Assembly (NCBI GenBank): GCA_032871835.1
Contig: CM065299.1
Location: forward strand, 83,953,652 to 84,017,651
Length of the DNA: 64,000 bases
Origin: Dipteronia dyeriana
Taxonomy: Eukaryota; Streptophyta; Magnoliopsida; Sapindales; Sapindaceae
Direction of reading: 5' to 3'
In this document: positions 35,406-48,979 of the stretch, in pieces
Layout: each line of letters begins with the position of its first letter
Numbering within the stretch: position 1 is the first letter of the stretch
Notes under the pieces: generated by a model
Told to the model about the DNA's origin: nothing
The model's database searches: none
Seen by the model: only the letters and a program-made list of their open reading frames with translations
Made by a program: the position numbers and the translations under genes

Positions 35406-36241
35406 GACCATCTCCAACCCATACCAATTTGTTGCAACTTTCAACTTCCACACCACTGTCTCTAACCCATTACACCAAAACTTACTCTAAAAAGAGTATT
35501 CCCTAAGTATTTACTTTCTCATTGTTTCTCAACAATTAACATTTCACCCTTAGCCTCAATAAACATAATATTACGATAAGTGAAAAAATTAACAAATTAG
35601 TAAATTAAGAAATTAAATTTAGTTAACTAAAATATTGCATTTATTATTAATTGAACATCGACATTATATTTCATAAAAAAAATAAATAAAAAACATAAAA
35701 AGTACTTATTGTCATTTAATTCTCCAAATTAGTATATTTATCCACAAATGATCAATTAATGACTTTTGGAGTTTTTAATGTTTTTATTAACGTTTTTGTT
35801 GCTTTAATTGTTTTGTTTAATTTAGTGTTTTCTTAATTCATATTATTTAGTAATTTTTGTATTAAATACTTAGGATCTAGTATATTATAACTATTATTAT
35901 AAATAATAATTAAATTAAAACAAATATAAATTAACCAAAAGTATTAGATAATTATAAGCATACAATAGGAAAACAATTGCTTTGATAGAGTCAAAACTGT
36001 GATTAAACAAATTTTTTAAATAAGGGATACAATCATAATATATTTTATTGAATATGGTCAACATGTGATTAAGTAAAAATTGAGGGATTTAAAAAAATTG
36101 CAACAAAGTAGCTTGGAACAATAGAAGGTGCTTAATTTGGCGTGTGAAAAATGGTAGACACATTCTGGTGTAGAGATTAGCGCACTGTTGGAGTCCATTA
36201 CTGATCCAAAATGGAGATTGGCCATCCCATTAGAGATGCCC
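35406..36241. mobile_element. PIF/Harbinger-type MITE (copy B)
   Basis: 836 bp between TAA (35403-35405) and TAA (36242-36244), with ends GACCATCTCCAACCCA and (inverted) GGGCATCTCTAATGGG. Same insertion as 15696-16523. Confidence 0.8.
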
Positions 36242-36355
36242 TAAAGAAACCACAAATTCCTGCAAATGGCGGTTGCAAACTTTTATAAAATCTTTAATTG
36301 TTTGTTAGATTGCCAAAACATATTTCAATAAGCTCTCCATGTCATCAACTGTGAA

Positions 36356-36770
36356 TAGAGGTGTCAAAAGAGCCGGACTGGCTGATATTTTTGAGCCCAT
36401 TTATTGTGCGGATCAGACCGAGCCGGATTTGAGATTTCTCACCAGCTGCTAAGCTCAGCCCTCAATCCCAATATTTTGAGAGTCGGACCAGATCGAATTT
36501 AGGCCCAAACAGTCCTATTCAAGTTTGGGCTTCTATAAAAATTAAAATTTTTGGTTGGTCACACAAGTATTCGAGGCATCAACCTCCTTACTTATATAAG
36601 CAACACTTTCCATCAATCTGTAATCATCAACTTATCCTTAAGTTCAAATTTATTTATATATTACATATTCAAAAATCATTATATGTCACAAGTAATCGAC
36701 AAATAAGACCCGTTAACTTAAAAACTTAACTATGTTTTTAATTTCTTTCCATTATTTGGCAGTAAATAAC

Positions 36771-36803
<33 letters not shown>

Positions 36804-36969
36804 CTACTATTTAGGCCGGACTTGTTCGGGTTCGAACCGGGCTAGGCTTACACAGCAATTTATAAAAACTCAACCCAAATTCGGGCCTCTACAGTAATAG
36901 GCCGGATCGCATCGGACCTCGGCTAGACTTAGACTAGATCAGACTTGTCTGGCCCTTTTGACACCTCTG
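36356..36969. mobile_element. hAT-type MITE (copy B)
   Basis: 614 bp, beginning TAGAGGTGTCAAAAGAG and ending TTTTGACACCTCTG, flanked by ACTGTGAA (36348-36355) and TCTATGAA (36970-36977). Same insertion as 16625-17273. Its (AAT)n run and everything to the right were amplified. Confidence 0.8.
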
Positions 36970-38453
36970 TCTATGAATAAGCTCTCTGGATTCTCACCAG
37001 CTAGAATTCCTCGCAGTCTAGCCAAAAAGGACAGCCCCTCGACCCTCGACCCTCGACCTCTACTTGTTTCGGTAACATGTTGGGGCGCATGACAGCTTGT
37101 ACGACTCTAATCTACAATAAGCCTAGTCTATTCGGGTGTACGACATCTAATAGGTCAACTATGGTGATTCACTGTTCGACATCTCTTGTGTCGGACTTAG
37201 CACCCTCTACGACCTCATCTTCTAAATCGCTAGAGGTGTTAAAAAAATTTGGTTCGAAGTCTGAATTTGTTCCCTCACTCGACAAAGTGCTTCCAATGTT
37301 GATAAATGCAAAAAAAAAAAAAAAATCAAGCAAGGAACTAGAAAACACAAATTAAATCTATAGGATTCTCTATGGTTCAAGGTCAATCTGATAAAAACCT
37401 CAGCAAATCATAATCAAACAACCTTAATATAGGGTCTTACAATGACACGGCGTGGCCTCAAACCTGCTAAACCTATAAGGCATCCCTTAAACAGGTCAAA
37501 TCAAGAAAATCACGCCAATTTTCAGATTAAACACAAAGAACGACGAAGAACACGAATAGTACCCTGGCCAAATGCATAAAAACTACTATTGGTTACTTAT
37601 AAACAAATAAATGTAAGTCTTACAAAGATAAAAACAAAGATATGAGAAGAAGAACTTACCTTGAAGAGATTTAAACAGGGTTCATTTGATCAATCATAGG
37701 AAAAAATGGATTAATTTTGGTGAAAATTTACAGAGAGGTATTATGTTTCAAAGCTAAGGAAAGTATCAATAGCAAAGAAGTGGAAGAGTATGGTTAATAA
37801 ACTAAGACCTCAACCACGGTTGCCACATGTCGTAACTGCTACGGTTATCCCTTAACTAGGGTAACTGCCAAGTTTATTTGAATTTGATTTATCAAAGGAA
37901 GTGCGGCAAAAATGAAGTGCCACATCAGACCTCGGGAACTTGTTCGGTTCAGTGTCTTTGGTTAACCTCTCCGTTTCTTAAAGCACACAAGTGCTCAATG
38001 TTTCCTCATTGGAAAAAATAAGATTCGTTGGACAAATTCATTGCCTATAACTAGATATATTAGACAAAATATTTAACTGCGCAACGCATCGGCAGTTCAA
38101 CATTCGACTCGATACAATTTACACTCTCTAACTTGGAAACTCCTTCTTTAGAGTGTAAGGGACAAACTTTGTTAGCTAAAAACTGGCACCAAGCATAATC
38201 TTCAAGCCCACTACTTGTCTAGCAATTAGTATGGGTCGGGCTGACACTTCGCTGGTCAATCCAAGAACCAGACAACAGAAATAACAACAAATAACAACAG
38301 AAGCGCAATTGAACTATAATTCAAATTGTTATCCTTGAAAATCCAGAAGTGATCATGGATATTCGATTTTGCACGAACCACAACTCCCATCTTTGATAGC
38401 CTATAAATAAACCCCTCTAGTCATAGAGAGGAGACTGAAATAACAACAACAAC

Positions 38454-38522
<69 letters not shown>

Positions 38523-40172
38523 CTACTATTCGGGCACCGGGCTCGGCTTACACAACAATTTATAAAAACTCAACCCAAATTCGGGCTTTGAAATCATAGG
38601 CCCATACCAAAATAGGGCCTCTACAGTAATAGGCCAGATCGCATCGGACCCCGGCTAGACTTAGACTAGATCAGACTTGTCTGGCCCTTTTGACACCTCT
38701 GTCTATGAATAAGCTCTCTGGATTCTCACCAACTAGAATTCCTAGCAGTCTAGCCAAAAAGGACAGCCCCTCGACCCTCGACCTCTACTTGTTTCGGAAA
38801 CATGTTGGGGCGTATGAATGCTTGTACGACTCTAATCTCCAATAAGCCTAGTTTATTCGGGTATAAGACATCTAATGGGTCAACTATGGTGACTCACCGT
38901 TCGACATCTCTTGTGTCGGACACAACACCCTCTACGACCTCATCTTCTAAATAGCTAGAGGTCTCAGAAAAAATTGGTTCGAGGTCTGAATTTGTTCCCT
39001 CACTCGACAAAGTGCTTCCAATGCTGATAAATGCAAAAAAAAAAAAATCAAGCAAGGAACTAGAAAACACAAATTAAATCTATAGGATTCTCTATGGTTC
39101 AAGGTCAATCTGATAAAAACCTCAGCAAATCATAATCAAACAACCTTAATATAGGGTCTTACAATGACACGGCGTGGCCTCAAACCTGCTAAACCTATAA
39201 GGCATCCCTTAAATAGGTCAAATCAAGAAAATCACGCTAATTTTCAGATTAAACACAAAGAACGACGAAGAACACGAATAGTACCCTGGCCAAATGCATA
39301 AAAACTACTATTGGTTACTTATAAACAAATAAATGTAAGTCTTACAAAGATAAAAACAAAGATATGAGAAGAAGAACTTACCTTGAAGAAATTTAAACAG
39401 GGTTCATTTGATCAATCATAGGAAAAAATGGATTAATTTTGGTGAAAATTTACAGAGAGGTATTATGTTTCAAAGCTAAGGAAAGTATCAATAGCAAAGA
39501 AGTGGAAGAGTATGGTTAACAAACTAAGACCTCAACCACGGTTGCCACATGTCGTAACTGCTACGGTTATCCCTTAACTAGGGTAACTACCAAGTTTATT
39601 TGAATTTGATTTATCAAAGGAAGTGCGGCAAAAATGAAGTGCCACATCAGACCTAGGGAATGTGATCGGTTCAGTGTCTTTGGTTGACCTCTCCGTTTCT
39701 TAAAGCACACAAGTGCTCAATGTTTCCTCATTGGAAAAAATAAGATTCGTTGGACGAATTCATTACCTATGACTTGCTATATTAGACCAAATATTTAACT
39801 GCGCGACGCATCGGCAGTTCAGCATTCGACTCGATACAATTTACACTCTCTAACTTGGAAACTCCTTCTTTAGATTGTAAGGGACAAACTGTGTTAGCTA
39901 AAAACTGGCACCATGCATAATCTTCAAGCCCACTACTTGTCTAGCAATAAGTATGGGTCAGGCTGACGCTTCGCGGGTCCATCCAAGAACCAGTCAACAG
40001 AAATAACAACAAATAACAACAGAAGCACAATTGAACTATAATTCAAATTGTTATCCTTGAAAATCCAGAAGTGATCATGGATATTCGATTTTGCACGAAC
40101 CACAACTCCCATCTTTGATAGCCTATAAATAAACCCCTCTAGTCATAGAGAGGAGACTGAAATAACAATAAC

Positions 40173-40214
<42 letters not shown>

Positions 40215-41815
40215 CTACTAATCGGGCACCGGGCTCGGCTTACACAGCAATTTATAAAAACTCAACCCAAATTCAGGCTTTGAAATCATAGGCCCATACC
40301 AAAATAAGGCCTCTACAGTAATAGACCGGATTGCATCGGACCTCGGCTAGACTTAGATTAGATCGGACTTATCCGGCCTTTTTGACACCTCTGTCTATGA
40401 ATAAGCTCTCCGGATTCTCACCAGCTAGAATTCCTAGCAGTCTAGCAGAGAAGGACAGCCTCTCTACCTCTACTTGTTTCGGAAACATGTTGGGGCACAT
40501 GACAGCTTGTACGACATTAATCTCTAATAAGCCTAGTCTATTCGGGTGTACGACATCTAATGGGTCAACTATAGTGACTCACCGTTCGACATCTCTTGTG
40601 TCGGACTCAGCACCCTCTACGACCTCATCTTCTAAATAGCTTGAGGTCTCAGAAAAAATTGGTTCGAGGTCTGAATTTGTTCCCTCACTCGACAAAGTGC
40701 TTCCAATGCTGATAAATGCAAAAAAAATAAAAAGTTAAGCAGGGAACTTTAAAACACAAATTAAATCTATATGATTTGCTATGGTTCAAGGTCAATCTGA
40801 TAAAAACCTCAGCAAATCTAAATCAAACAACCTTAATATAGGGTCTTACAATGACACGACGCGGCCTCAAACCTGTTAAATCCGTAAGGCATCACTTAAA
40901 CATGTCAAATCAAGAAAATCATGCGAATTTTCATGATTAAACACAAAGAGCGACGAAGAACACAAATAGTTCCCTGGGTAAATGCATAAAAACTACTATT
41001 GGTTTCTTATAAACAAATAAATGTAAGTCTTACGAAGATAAACACAAAGATATGAGAAGAAGAACTTACCTTGAAGAGATTTAAACAGGGTTCATTTGAT
41101 CAATCATAGGAAAAAATGGATTAATTTTGGTGAAAATTTACAGAGAGGTATTATGTTTCAAAGCTAAGGAAAGTATCAATAGCAAAGAAGTGTAAGAGTT
41201 TGGTTAATAAACAAAGACCTCAACCACGGTTTCCACATGTCGTAACTGCTACGGTTATCCCTTAACTAGGGTAACTGCCAAGTTTATTTGAATTTGATTT
41301 ATCAAAGGAAGTGCGGCAAAAATGAAATGCCACATCAGACCTAGGGAACTTGATCGGTTCAGTGTCTTCGGTTGACCTCTCCGTTTCTTAAAGCACACAA
41401 GTGCTCAATGTTTCCTCATTGGAAAAAATAAGATTCATTGGACAAATTCATTGTCTATAACTCGCTATATTAGACCAAATATTTAACTGCGCGACGCATC
41501 GGCAATTCAGCGTTCGACTCGATACAATTTACACTTTCTAACTTGGAAACTGGCACAATGCACAATCTTTAAGCCCACTACTTGTCTAGCAATTAGTATG
41601 GGTCAGGGCTGACGCTTCGCGGGTCAATCCAAGAACCAGTCAACAGAAATAAAAACAAATAACAACAGAAGCACAGTTGAACTATAATTCAAATTGTTAT
41701 CCTTGAAAATCCAGAAGTGATCATGGATATTCGATTTTGCACGAACCACAAATGTCATCTTTGAGAGCCTATAAATAAAACCCTCTAGTCATAGAGAAAA
41801 GACTGAAAAATCCAT
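36763..41815 (+). repeat. Tandem amplification (three units) of a ~1.7 kb segment
   Basis: Units start at the (AAT)n runs: 36763, about 38443 and about 40163. Each holds the right end of the hAT MITE (about 170 bp) and the unassigned unit found once in copy A (17282-18720). The joints read GACTGAAATAACAAC, where the A-rich end of one unit meets the AAT run of the next. Units 1 and 2 are nearly identical over long stretches, while unit 3 differs at many positions, so the latest duplication made units 1 and 2. Confidence 0.88.
38436..38522. repeat. (AAT)n microsatellite at unit border
   Basis: Longest AAT run of the window, at the joint of units 1 and 2. A shorter one at about 40160-40214 marks the joint of units 2 and 3. 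Confidence 0.95.
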
Positions 41816-42352
41816 ATTAAAATCAGTAACTCGTTTATTTACAACCAAAATCCAACGTTGATCAATGCTCAACCCAAACATATGGAAGGCTAAAAACCGT
41901 TTTTCTATCATCTCTTTTTCTCTCTGTTTGTTTATTATCAACTTTTTTTGCAGGTTAAAGAAGTGGTCGACACTCGATAAAGGTTAGACCAAATTGCTTC
42001 CGATCAATAGTAATTGTAGATCGACCATCTATAGTTCACAACTCAAAATTACATATGTACAACCCACACCACAATTTTGTCATACAGTACATTTTATTAA
42101 AAATAAAAATTATAATTATAGCCACATTTTATATCCATTTTGTTAACAAATTACATAGCTTAAACATTTCATTTACAAAAAAAAAAAAGATCTTTAAAAA
42201 AAACTCTTATTCAAAACAATTTAAGAAAAACTTCTCACATGGTGTGAGGTTGCAACATTTTACTTTTGGAAAAGCATATAGAAGTTGGTTACTGATTGAG
42301 CAATAAGCACCACTTATAATCCTACAAGTGATAGTTTCATAATATTGTTGGA
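41816..42352. other. 3' flank of the BAHD pseudogene
   Basis: Partner of 18721-19276. No gene seen. Confidence 0.6.
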
Positions 42353-44555
42353 TTAATTAGAAGAATAAGCATAAGCAAGAATGGCAGGGTCTTGTTCAAA
42401 TTTGGCCATGTCTTCCTCTGTTAATGTCACCAATACTTGTATTCATTTGCCTCAGAGGTGTAAGTCGAAGAGAACCGACTTAGTGATGGTTCCTGCCTAC
42501 TTGTAGCGACAGCTTTCAATCTCCCATTTCCTTGGGTTGATAGGAAACCTCAGTTGAACGTTAGATCTTTCCGGCTTAAAGAAATGAGGTTGTTTAAGCT
42601 AAAAACCCGCTACGAATTCTAGGAGGAAAGACCTGGACCAATCGCCTCTGGCTTGAGCAACCAATCTGAATACGTATATAATAGCAAACAAGAATCCCGC
42701 GTCTAAAATCTCTCCCCTCCCTCCTAGTGTCGTTCGCATGGTGCTAGTGCCTCGGGTCTTTCCCCTTCCGACTGTGTCATATCGATCTCGCTAGTTTAGT
42801 TGTAAATACATCTGTGAGGGAATGGGATCATCAATCCAATAAGAGAATATCCTTTTTCACCTAAGCCATCCAGTTCGTGGTCTTGATTGAGTTGGTGCGG
42901 TCTACCCCTCCTCTCGGTTCGCAGGAGTCAATCGAAAGGTAGGTCGATAAATCTAGCCGATTTCCATTTCGGCTGACTCTCTATTGACTGATGATGATAC
43001 TTCTGCTTAAGCCGTGTATTCTTCAGTGGCATCTGCTTTAAAGGTTAGCTTAGGGCTTCTGTCGCACTGTGATAGACTGAAAGAGCTATCTTTGGTGAAA
43101 TCCTTGCTTGCTTTCAGCCTCTGTTTCGTGCTTTATCCTCTATTCATTCTATGTGAATTGTGCAAACTCCCTACATTCTTCTCAAAGGCCAGGGGAAGAG
43201 TGGGTCTACTACTGCTGAAGCATCACTTCATCTGCACTCCATAGATTGACTCACTATTAGCACATTCACTTCTTTAGTGGCTAATAACTCAAAGCCAAGG
43301 GTAGTTACGTAAAGAACCACTACGAACTCCACTCCCATAATTCCTAAAACTGCACCTAGCTCCGAGGAGAGGAAGCCACTCAAAGAGAAGGGGATGGAAC
43401 TATTTGTGGCTGAGCTCCTGCCGTCATCTTCATACCCCTCTGGGCAAGGGTAACCCAGAGCGGCTTCCCGTACCCAAAATCAGTTTCATAAAATAGAAGT
43501 CTATAAGCACTACTAAAATAAAACATCTTCATTTCACTTGCATATCCATCCATTGTAGCTTCAATTTTTATGCAGTTCTTCCACCCATTTGGAAATCCAT
43601 TTTTGATATAATTATCCACGATACTCATCAACTCACGAGCTTTGAATACTAATTTGTTAAAGTGAGCTCTTATCTCTTTTGTTGGCTATTCTGTCATACC
43701 TATTGTAATCACGTTCCCGATACATTGTTCTGGCAGTGATGGATTCATTTTTCTATGCAGATTGACAAGAATCAATGCACCAAATTATAGTGTTGGAGTT
43801 GGAATATTATTATTGGACTCTTTAATATTTGCATCTATCATAGCAACCCACATAAGTGCAAGCAGGACATAAAATCGCGTTGGTCTGTCGCCAATTTTTT
43901 CTTGAAGAGCTGTTATCTTAGAATTGTTAAACATGAACCATTTCGTTATGATCATTTCATGATCATCATTTGCTAATTCATGATTGCATTTCAAAAGGGC
44001 GCTTGAGACATCTTAGGAAGGGAAGATAGAGTTGTGATCAAAGATAACATCTTTTATGTCAATCAAAGATCCATAACAATTAGCAACTTTTATTTAGACC
44101 AATTTCTAACAAAGTGTGCTGTTGTGCATGCATCCGTGATGGCATGCTTAAAGGAACACATAGATTGCAACCCCAGCGCTATCAAAATGATTGACCTGAA
44201 CGACCAGGTTCACTTGAGCACTTAACTGTTCTCGTAGTTCAATTTTTGGTCGCTTAATAAGCTCCGACATGTAGCATGCTACGCTGGCTTCATTAAAGGT
44301 CACACCGTAATCGTCACAGTCCACCGAAAAACCATTTTTGATGCGTCTTGCGAAAGGATAGTAGTAGGTTAATGTTTGTGAGAGGGACTTTTTGAGGTGA
44401 TGAGAATTTTTGCATGCTCCCGAATAAAAAAAGACCAAGGGGATGCTAGTGTGTAAAGATAACTGATCCATAGCAGAGAGCTTATAGGATCTTATATGCT
44501 CTGGGGTTGAAGAACAAGGCTTGATGATTTCACTAGAAATTATACGGATTTCCAT
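42353..44555 (-). pseudogene. BAHD acyltransferase pseudogene (copy B)
   Basis: Paralogue of the intact gene at 19277-20554, from ATG 44555 (MEIRIISS) to TAA 42353-42355. It is broken by an in-frame loss around residues 108-118, a frameshift just before the catalytic motif (HAITD in place of HAIAD), and stops near 44015, 43787 and 43690. The frame is also cut by an insertion of about 950 bases of unrelated DNA (42475-43426) after residue ~385. The DFGCG motif of the intact gene is DFGYG here. The promoter has a 9.3 kb MULE immediately upstream of the TATA box (44651-44658). A full-length product is not possible. Confidence 0.92.
42475..43426. other. Foreign insert in the BAHD pseudogene, probably mitochondrial DNA
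   Basis: The similarity to copy A stops after GTCGAAGAGAA and resumes at TCTTCATACCCC, with five bases of the target (AGTGT) missing and no target duplication. The insert has clearly higher and more even base composition than its surroundings. It contains words such as CGATTTCCATTTCGGCTGAC and TCTTTCCCCTTCCGACTG that look like plant mitochondrial intergenic DNA. Clean loss of a few bases without duplication fits end-joining capture of organelle DNA (NUMT). The identification is by style, not by a database match. Confidence 0.5.
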
Positions 44556-44671
44556 GTATGAGATCTGAATAATGTTATCTGGCTGCAGGAAGATGACTTG
44601 GTCAATATTTGTTTGCTTCTTTAATGTTAAATGGATAGTGTTATTGCACAATTTATATGCATCAGTAGTAA

Positions 44672-44800
44672 GTGAAAATGTTGAGATATGTCACATTTTT
44701 TAACGTATGTTGTGATGATATCACCATTTTAATAACTTAAGTTTAAAAGGAAACTATTATGGTGAACTACCCAAATTGCCCTTAAACTTTAATTTTTTAA
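44672..44800 (+). repeat. Left terminal inverted repeat of the MULE
   Basis: Begins GTGAAAATGTTGAGATATG and includes TATCACCATTTTAATAACTT and AAGTTTAAAAGG. Pairs with 53820-53938. It probably also holds the promoter of the transposase gene. Confidence 0.75.
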
Positions 44801-45119
44801 AAGCAACTTTCTGAACTCGTCGATATCTCCCCGAAAAAGTTGTCTTAAAAACTTGTCTATCTCTCTAAAAAAGTTGTCTCTCTCCAGATTTTGCACTAGA
44901 AGGTAACAAATATTTATGATCTTCACTTAAATTTCTTTTATGCATTTCAGATATTTTGTATTCATTTCTATGTGGGTTAACAATGTATCCATTCCTCGAT
45001 AATATATGTTGTTTCCCGTCTTTGTAAGAACATGTATGAACATTGAAAACATCCGAGCTTTTTTCTTATGTGACCGAGTATATTTAAAGATGAATCGAGG
45101 TTATTTTATATTGGAACAA

Positions 45120-46045
45120 GCTTTTGTTTAGTTTGAAAAGAGCTCGAGTATTTGAAAATAATGCTCGACAAAAAAATGCTCGATCCCTTAGGAAAAGTTC
45201 TCGATCCTGGATAAAAGTTCTCGAACCGTTATAAAAGTTCTCGATAATTTGAAAAATAATCTCGATCCTTTAAAAAAGTTCTCGATCCCTTAGAAAAAGT
45301 TCTCGGTCCCTTAGAAAATGGTATAAGTATTTGATCCCTTGATAAAAGTTCTCGATAATTTGACAAATATTCTCGATCCCTTAAAAAAGTTCTCGAACCA
45401 TTAGAAATGTTCTCGATCCCTTAGAAAAAGTTCTCGTTCTCTTGTTAAAAGTTCTCGAACAGTTATAAAAAGTTATCAATAATTTGACAAATAATCTCGA
45501 TCCATTAAAAAAGTTTTCGATCCCTTAGAAAAAGTTATCGGTCCCTTAGAAAATGTTCTCGATCCCTTGATAAAAGTTCTCGATAATTTGATAAATATAC
45601 TCGATCCCATAAAAAAGTTCTCGAACCGTTGGAAATGTTCTCGATCCCTTAGAAAAAGTTCTCGTTCCCTTATTAAAAGTTCTCTAACCGTCATAAAAAG
45701 ATCTCGATAATTTGACAAATATTCTCGATCCCTTAGAAAAAGTTCTGGATCCCTTGATAAAAGTTCTCGATCCCTCGATAAAAGTTCTCGAATCAAACCG
45801 TTATAAAAGTTCTCGAATCAAACCGTTATAAAAGTTCTCGATCCGTTGTAACATATTCTCGAACCCTTGAAAAAGTTCTCGATCCCTTATAAAAAGTACT
45901 CGATCCGTTTGAAAAAGCTCGATCACTTAGAAAATGTTCTCGATCCCTTTCCAAAAAGCTCGATCTGTTTGTAAATGTTCTTTATCCATTACAAAAAAAG
46001 CTCGATCCCAAAGAACATGTTCTCGATCCCTTACAGTTGAGAAAC
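45120..46045 (+). repeat. Minisatellite with TTCTCGATCCCTTAGAAAAA unit (left array)
   Basis: About 40 imperfect units of about 20-22 bp with a TCTCGAT core and A-rich spacer. It lies entirely inside the presumed first intron of the transposase gene (44903-46121). The unit is open in one minus frame by chance only. Confidence 0.92.
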
Positions 46046-46125
46046 TTTTGTAATTCTTAGAAATTGTAAAAGTATTTTTTTTTTAATTGTTAATAATTAT
46101 TTGTGATGATGATTTTCACAGGACA

Positions 46126-48883
46126 ATGGATCGGGTTAGATTAGTCATATCTTACAACTGTCGATGGGAGCAATTACCTGATGAAAGTCAGAGGTTTCTT
46201 GGTTCCGATAACCAAGAAATATACATGTCCAGAAATATGACTTAAAAAAAGCTGGTGTCGATCGTACCAACCGTTGTGAAGTACGATGTGAACAAATACA
46301 TTGTTGATCTACAATCTATATCAATCGTTCCCGGGACAACATGCCGCACATTTATAAGAAATGACGACGATATTTTGTTTATGCTAAGGGAAGATAGGGT
46401 GATCCCTCAAGTATGTGTCAGTTTTATTAAGAGGGCTGTAGGAGGTGTCATCGGTGAAGAAATCTCTCCTCATGATAACACCCAACATTTTCGATCTTCA
46501 GGCGGAAGTAACCAGTTGTTCACAGAAAGAAGTGGGATTGACGGTAGGGAAAACGTATGTGGTATCCCACCGAAAGTAACCGACCATGGTGATATAGTTG
46601 GAGCTCAATTGGACGATGATTTCGGTTGTCAAATTGAAATGAATGGTGGGCAGTACAACCACCAATACAATGAGATATATAATGACATGAACAATGAGCG
46701 GAACAATAAACCTCATAACTTACCAATCCATGAGGTGGCTAATAAGCCAAATTTGCATCTGGTACATAATGTAGCGAACAATGAGGAAGATGAAGAACCG
46801 TTCGAAATGGAAAGACGTGCAAGACATGTACACAGATGTAGTTCCACTGCAGTAGATATAACTAGGACATCTGAGGTCTGAACTGATGTAACTCCAGCTG
46901 ATTCTGAGAATGCTAGAACGTGGGTTATTCCAGGAGCAGAATCATACTCGTTTGGTATGGGTGGAAGCAGGAACTTAGTAGAAGATGAACCTACCAGCAT
47001 GATATATAAAGGTCAATTTTTTCCTACTAAAAGGATTTGAAGAGATTGGCTGGGCATTTTACAATGCGGTACAACTTCGAGTGGAAGATGAAAGGGTCGA
47101 ATAAGACAACATTACATCTGGTTTGTTTGATGGACAACTGTACGTGGAAGTTAAGAGGGTTTAGGAGAGATGAAAGGACATACTTTCAAGTAAGAAGTTT
47201 TATCAACGAACACATTTATCTGTTGGAGGAGATTCACCGCCACCAACGACAAGCTAGTGCAGTCATAATTGGAGAAGTGGTTGCACCTAAATTGCAGCAA
47301 CAGGATGGTCGACTAATGCGTCTGAAGGACATAATCGTCTACATGAAAACAATGTATGGCATCCAAAAAATGTACAGTAAGGCATATCAAGCCATTGATT
47401 ATGCATTGTCACTGACCTATTGAACACATGAGTAAAGCTTCCAACTGCTGCCATCATTTGGTTATGTGTTGGAACAACAAAATCCCGGAACGATTACTGA
47501 CTTACAGTGCGATGAAAATGGTAAATTCATATATTTTTTCATGTCGTTGGGTGCCTCACTCAGAGGATTCCATAGGTGTATGCATCCAGTTATTACAGTT
47601 GATGGTACCCATTTAAAGGGTAGATTCGGGGGCACAATGTTTGTTACAACTGCACAAGATGGGAATGAACAGGTTTATCCAATTGCTTTTGGGTACGGTA
47701 ACTCGGAAAACATCCTATCATCGGAGTGGTTTTTGGATTGCTTGATAGGTGCCCTTGGCCATATAGATGATTTGGTTTTCATTTCTGATCGACATGCAAG
47801 CATTGAAGCAAGGATTTCTAAAGTGTTCCCTTATGCCACCCATACCATATGTCGCTGGCACTTTTATGAAAATATTAAGAAGCGATATCATAGAAAGGAT
47901 GTTGTTGCAATAATGGACAAAGCAGCCCGAGCGTACACCGAGTTGCAATATAACCGGTACATGGAAGAGTTACGAAACTTGCACCCCAATGCATATGAAT
48001 ATGTAATTGATGTCGGTCCACACAAGTGGTCTCGTGTACACTGCCCCGGTAGAAGGTATAGGGTCATGACAACAAATGATGCAGAATGCATAAACTCATG
48101 CCTAAAATTTGCACAGCAACTGCCTATGTTGACTTTGGCAGAGTTCATTAGGAATATGCTACAACGTTGGTTTCACGATCGTCAGAGGGCTGCACAATCC
48201 ATACGTCATCAGTTGACCGACACAACACATCTTGTGATCCTAAAACGTGTTGATATGTGCAATTTTATGACCGTTAATCCAGTTGACTGGAACATGTTCT
48301 CGGTGAAGCAGGCTAAAAAACAGTGGACCGTTGACTAGCCCGGAAGACCTGCATATGCAACAAATTCCAAATGGACCTTCTTCCATGTTCTCACACTCTC
48401 GCTGCCGTAAGGTACATCATACAATTTTATCTACGGTTAATATTACTTAAACGTGAATCTTATCGGTTTCAATGTTTTTATAGGGACCGAAACATGGATT
48501 TCACATCCTTCTGTGCAGACTACACCAAACAACAAACACTTATTGATGCGTACTCGGTTCCTATTATGCCGGTTGGACATCCTTCCACTTGGATTGTGCC
48601 ATATGACATCGCTGAGAGTGTCATTTTGAATCCAAGCTCTAGGAGACAAGCAGGCCGCCCGAGGGCTTCACATAGTATCTCGTCTTCGGAGAGAACAACT
48701 ACACAGAATTGTAGACGACGTGGACAACCAGAGCATAATTCGAAGAGATGTTCTAACCCAGCTTTGACTAATGAAGGTCCGAGCAGAGTCATTCCTGAGG
48801 AATACAGACGCAAATGTAGTATCTGTCATACAGTTGGTCACAACAGACATACGTGCCCTACTAGAGACTCCACCGTGGAATGA
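46126..48883 (+). pseudogene. MuDR-type MULE transposase, broken
   Basis: Catalyses cut-and-paste transposition in active relatives. Exon 2 starts after a TTTTCACAG acceptor with ATG 46126. In order: an N-terminal KYIVDLQSISIVPGTTC region; the MuDR DNA-binding-type domain (LKRLAGHFTMRYNFEWKMK, CTWKLRGF) from about 47030; the DDE core with VDGTHLKG (first Asp, about 47600), ISDRHASI (second Asp, about 47785) and NDAECINS (likely Glu, about 48077). Then come CICNKF...LLPCSH, a SWIM zinc finger (about 48350), and C-terminal CX2CX4HX4C knuckles, of which CSICHTVGHNRHTC is intact and the other has lost a Cys. A short intron (about 48412-48483, GTACATC...TTTATAG) restores phase. Stops at 46243, 46879, 47421 and 47433 and frameshifts near 47030 and 48335 kill it. 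Confidence 0.93.
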
Positions 48884-48979
48884 TTTGAGGCGTTATTATG
48901 ATGACATTGTGATAATTTGAACTCATATGACTTGTTCATTAGCTGAAATGCAATTGTATTTAAATATGATTTGTATATA

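Noticed and set aside
42475..43426. Frame 43014-43244 as a gene
   Set aside because: Short, unrecognised and inside the foreign insert. No start context or homology could be argued.
45476..45796. 106-codon minus-strand frame with repeated REL/RD residues
   Set aside because: It is the translation of the intronic minisatellite and has no independent support.
45120..46045. CRISPR-like array
   Set aside because: Units are short, imperfect and contiguous, without unique spacers, and lie in a plant transposon intron.
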